Below, piece after piece: positions 63,065-64,000 of a stretch of 64,000 nt of DNA. A model generated the notes under the pieces. That model searched no databases. It saw only the letters and a program-made list of their open reading frames with translations, and had not been told where the DNA came from. This DNA is from Haladaptatus cibarius D43 (GTDB lineage Archaea > Halobacteriota > Halobacteria > Halobacteriales > Haladaptataceae), in the NCBI RefSeq assembly GCF_000710615.1, contig NZ_JDTH01000002.1, forward strand, positions 612,082-676,081, read 5' to 3'. The stretch's first letter is position 1; each line of letters starts with the position of its first letter. Both the position numbers and the translations under genes were made by a program.

Positions 63065-64000
63065 ATGAAACCGGTATTTCGCCCAAACACAGACCCTCCC
63101 GGGATAACGATTATCGACCCCATTCAGCGGCGGCAGTTCCCTATTCGGACATCGGATTCCGTTCATCCAGTCGCAACGGAAACCGATCAGTTTTGCTTCC
63201 CTGTTGACAGTGCAGCAGAAATCGTAACGAACAAGCTTGTTTTGCCACATATCGTTATCGCTCACATCCGTACCGTCGATGGAGACGTTGTAACAAAAGC
63301 TGAAGATTTTTCATACGAACAGCTTCCGGAGGGGGAGTATCTGATAGAATTGAACGCGCCAATTCGGATATACTTGCGCGTTTCTGGCGAAGTAACGATC
63401 GCCTCGTCTTCGGACAGGATGGAATTTGATTTCGGTACGGAAATACGCGTTCGAATCGGGGCGCAGTCGTATCACGAACTGCCCGGAACGACGGTAACAA
63501 CGACCACCAACCCTCGGGATGTAATGTCTGCTCTTTCTACCCTCGGTTCGGCGCTAAAAACGTCAAGTTGCGAGCGCTCTTTGCCTTCGCTCAGAGGACA
63601 TCCGCCCGAAATCGAACTCGGGAGCCAGCTTGATATCCCTGATGAAATTTCGGCACCGGAAACGGGAGTTACAATCGAGGTCCCACCGGAACTCTCCATG
63701 ATTTATCCGATAAGTACCCTCGCTTATTATCTGGGTGCCAACGTCGTTCCGGGTGATGAGCCGAAACTCGTTACGGATATGGGATTCGTTCATCCCCTCG
63801 ACCACCCACGGAGAGGATTCGACGGTGAAGTCGAACGGATACTCAAACAGGTGTTATTTTTCGACTGTGTGACACGAACCGAAGGATTTTATCAAATTCC
63901 ACTCCACGAGCGACAGACGATCGAACCACGCGTCGATTTGGCGTTCGATGAACTGTACGAGCGAACGCTCTCGGAGCAGATAGAGGCCTATCTTGACGTT
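63065..64000 (+). CDS. large haloarchaeal protein of unknown function, truncated by the window end
   Basis: The frame from the ATG at 63065 is open for 312 codons to the last base. The start KPVFRPNTDPPGITIIDPIQ leads into beta-rich domains (FCFPVDSAAEIVTNKL; VSGEVTIASSSDRMEFDF; VTIEVPPELSMIYPISTLAYY) and a helical block (EVERILKQVLFFDCVTRTEG). No signal or membrane segment is seen. I recognise it only as a conserved haloarchaeal type found near signalling genes. It probably shares a transcript with the HalOD1-DUF7504 gene. Confidence 0.75.
   Translation, partial: MKPVFRPNTDPPGITIIDPIQRRQFPIRTSDSVHPVATETDQFCFPVDSAAEIVTNKLVLPHIVIAHIRTVDGDVVTKAEDFSYEQLPEGEYLIELNAPIRIYLRVSGEVTIASSSDRMEFDFGTEIRVRIGAQSYHELPGTTVTTTTNPRDVMSALSTLGSALKTSSCERSLPSLRGHPPEIELGSQLDIPDEISAPETGVTIEVPPELSMIYPISTLAYYLGANVVPGDEPKLVTDMGFVHPLDHPRRGFDGEVERILKQVLFFDCVTRTEGFYQIPLHERQTIEPRVDLAFDELYERTLSEQIEAYLDV

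Overview
The window looks like a piece of a haloarchaeal (Halobacteria) main chromosome. Predicted proteins are acidic, secreted proteins mostly carry twin-arginine (Tat) signals, genes are often leaderless or overlap by ATGA, and archaeal markers are present: Orc1/Cdc6, SUI1/aIF1, a halobacterial transducer, TrmB and HalOD1-type regulators, a CrtB-type prenyl synthase and archaeal ADP-forming acetyl-CoA synthetase. The sequence does not fix the genus. No rRNA, complete tRNA, CRISPR array or insertion sequence was seen.

Layout. 1-4.9 kb: kynureninase, a divergent alpha/beta hydrolase, a DUF2182 membrane protein with a zinc-ribbon partner, and a two-gene unit ending in a 5'-truncated beta-propeller-like gene. 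5.0-6.3 kb is an AT-rich scar with a decayed HAD phosphatase. 6.3-7.8 kb holds DUF5805 plus a tyrosine recombinase. 8.3-13.1 kb: Tat-secreted protein, DJ-1/PfpI protein, a frameshifted SDR pseudogene, acyl-CoA ligase, aIF1 and a lipoprotein. 13.1-14.7 kb: a two-subunit beta-ketothiolase with serine in place of the usual cysteine, followed by an inverted-repeat element of about 300 bp. 15-24.5 kb: coiled-coil protein, Eis-like acetyltransferase, CobW GTPase, two more gene remnants, an OYE-family enzyme, a DUF7504-like protein and an aldehyde dehydrogenase.

24.5-26.9 kb is a chromosomal replication origin: an array of ORB-like repeats in inverted orientation around an AT-rich stretch, immediately upstream of orc1/cdc6. 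27-30.5 kb holds a cupredoxin and a Tat-exported GMC dehydrogenase with its small subunit. 30.7-36.5 kb: sugar isomerase and kinase, NCS2 permease, YjbQ and a MazG-like protein. 36.6-40.3 kb encodes a substrate-binding lipoprotein translationally coupled to a chemotaxis transducer. 40.5-49 kb: YbaK, DUF4149, GIY-YIG, ADP-forming acetyl-CoA synthetase with a Pta-like regulatory protein, a FAD enzyme, a zinc alcohol dehydrogenase and ThiC. 49-52.2 kb: TetR plus MATE efflux with an operator over the start codon, then CrtB. 52.3-58.5 kb: secreted rhodanese and an MMPL/TrmB/membrane-protein operon. 58.5-61.4 kb: a gene behind two DtxR/IdeR-like boxes and an MrfA/YprA-type helicase. 61.4-64 kb: a DUF7344-like protein, a HalOD1-DUF7504 fusion and a large uncharacterised protein cut by the window end.

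Most of the window is ordinary haloarchaeal housekeeping and accessory metabolism. The less ordinary parts are the origin array, the broken genes at about 5 kb and about 19-20 kb whose pieces look complementary, the inverted-repeat element at 14.75-15.06 kb, the metal-box-controlled gene at 58.5 kb and the HalOD1-DUF7504 cluster at the right end.
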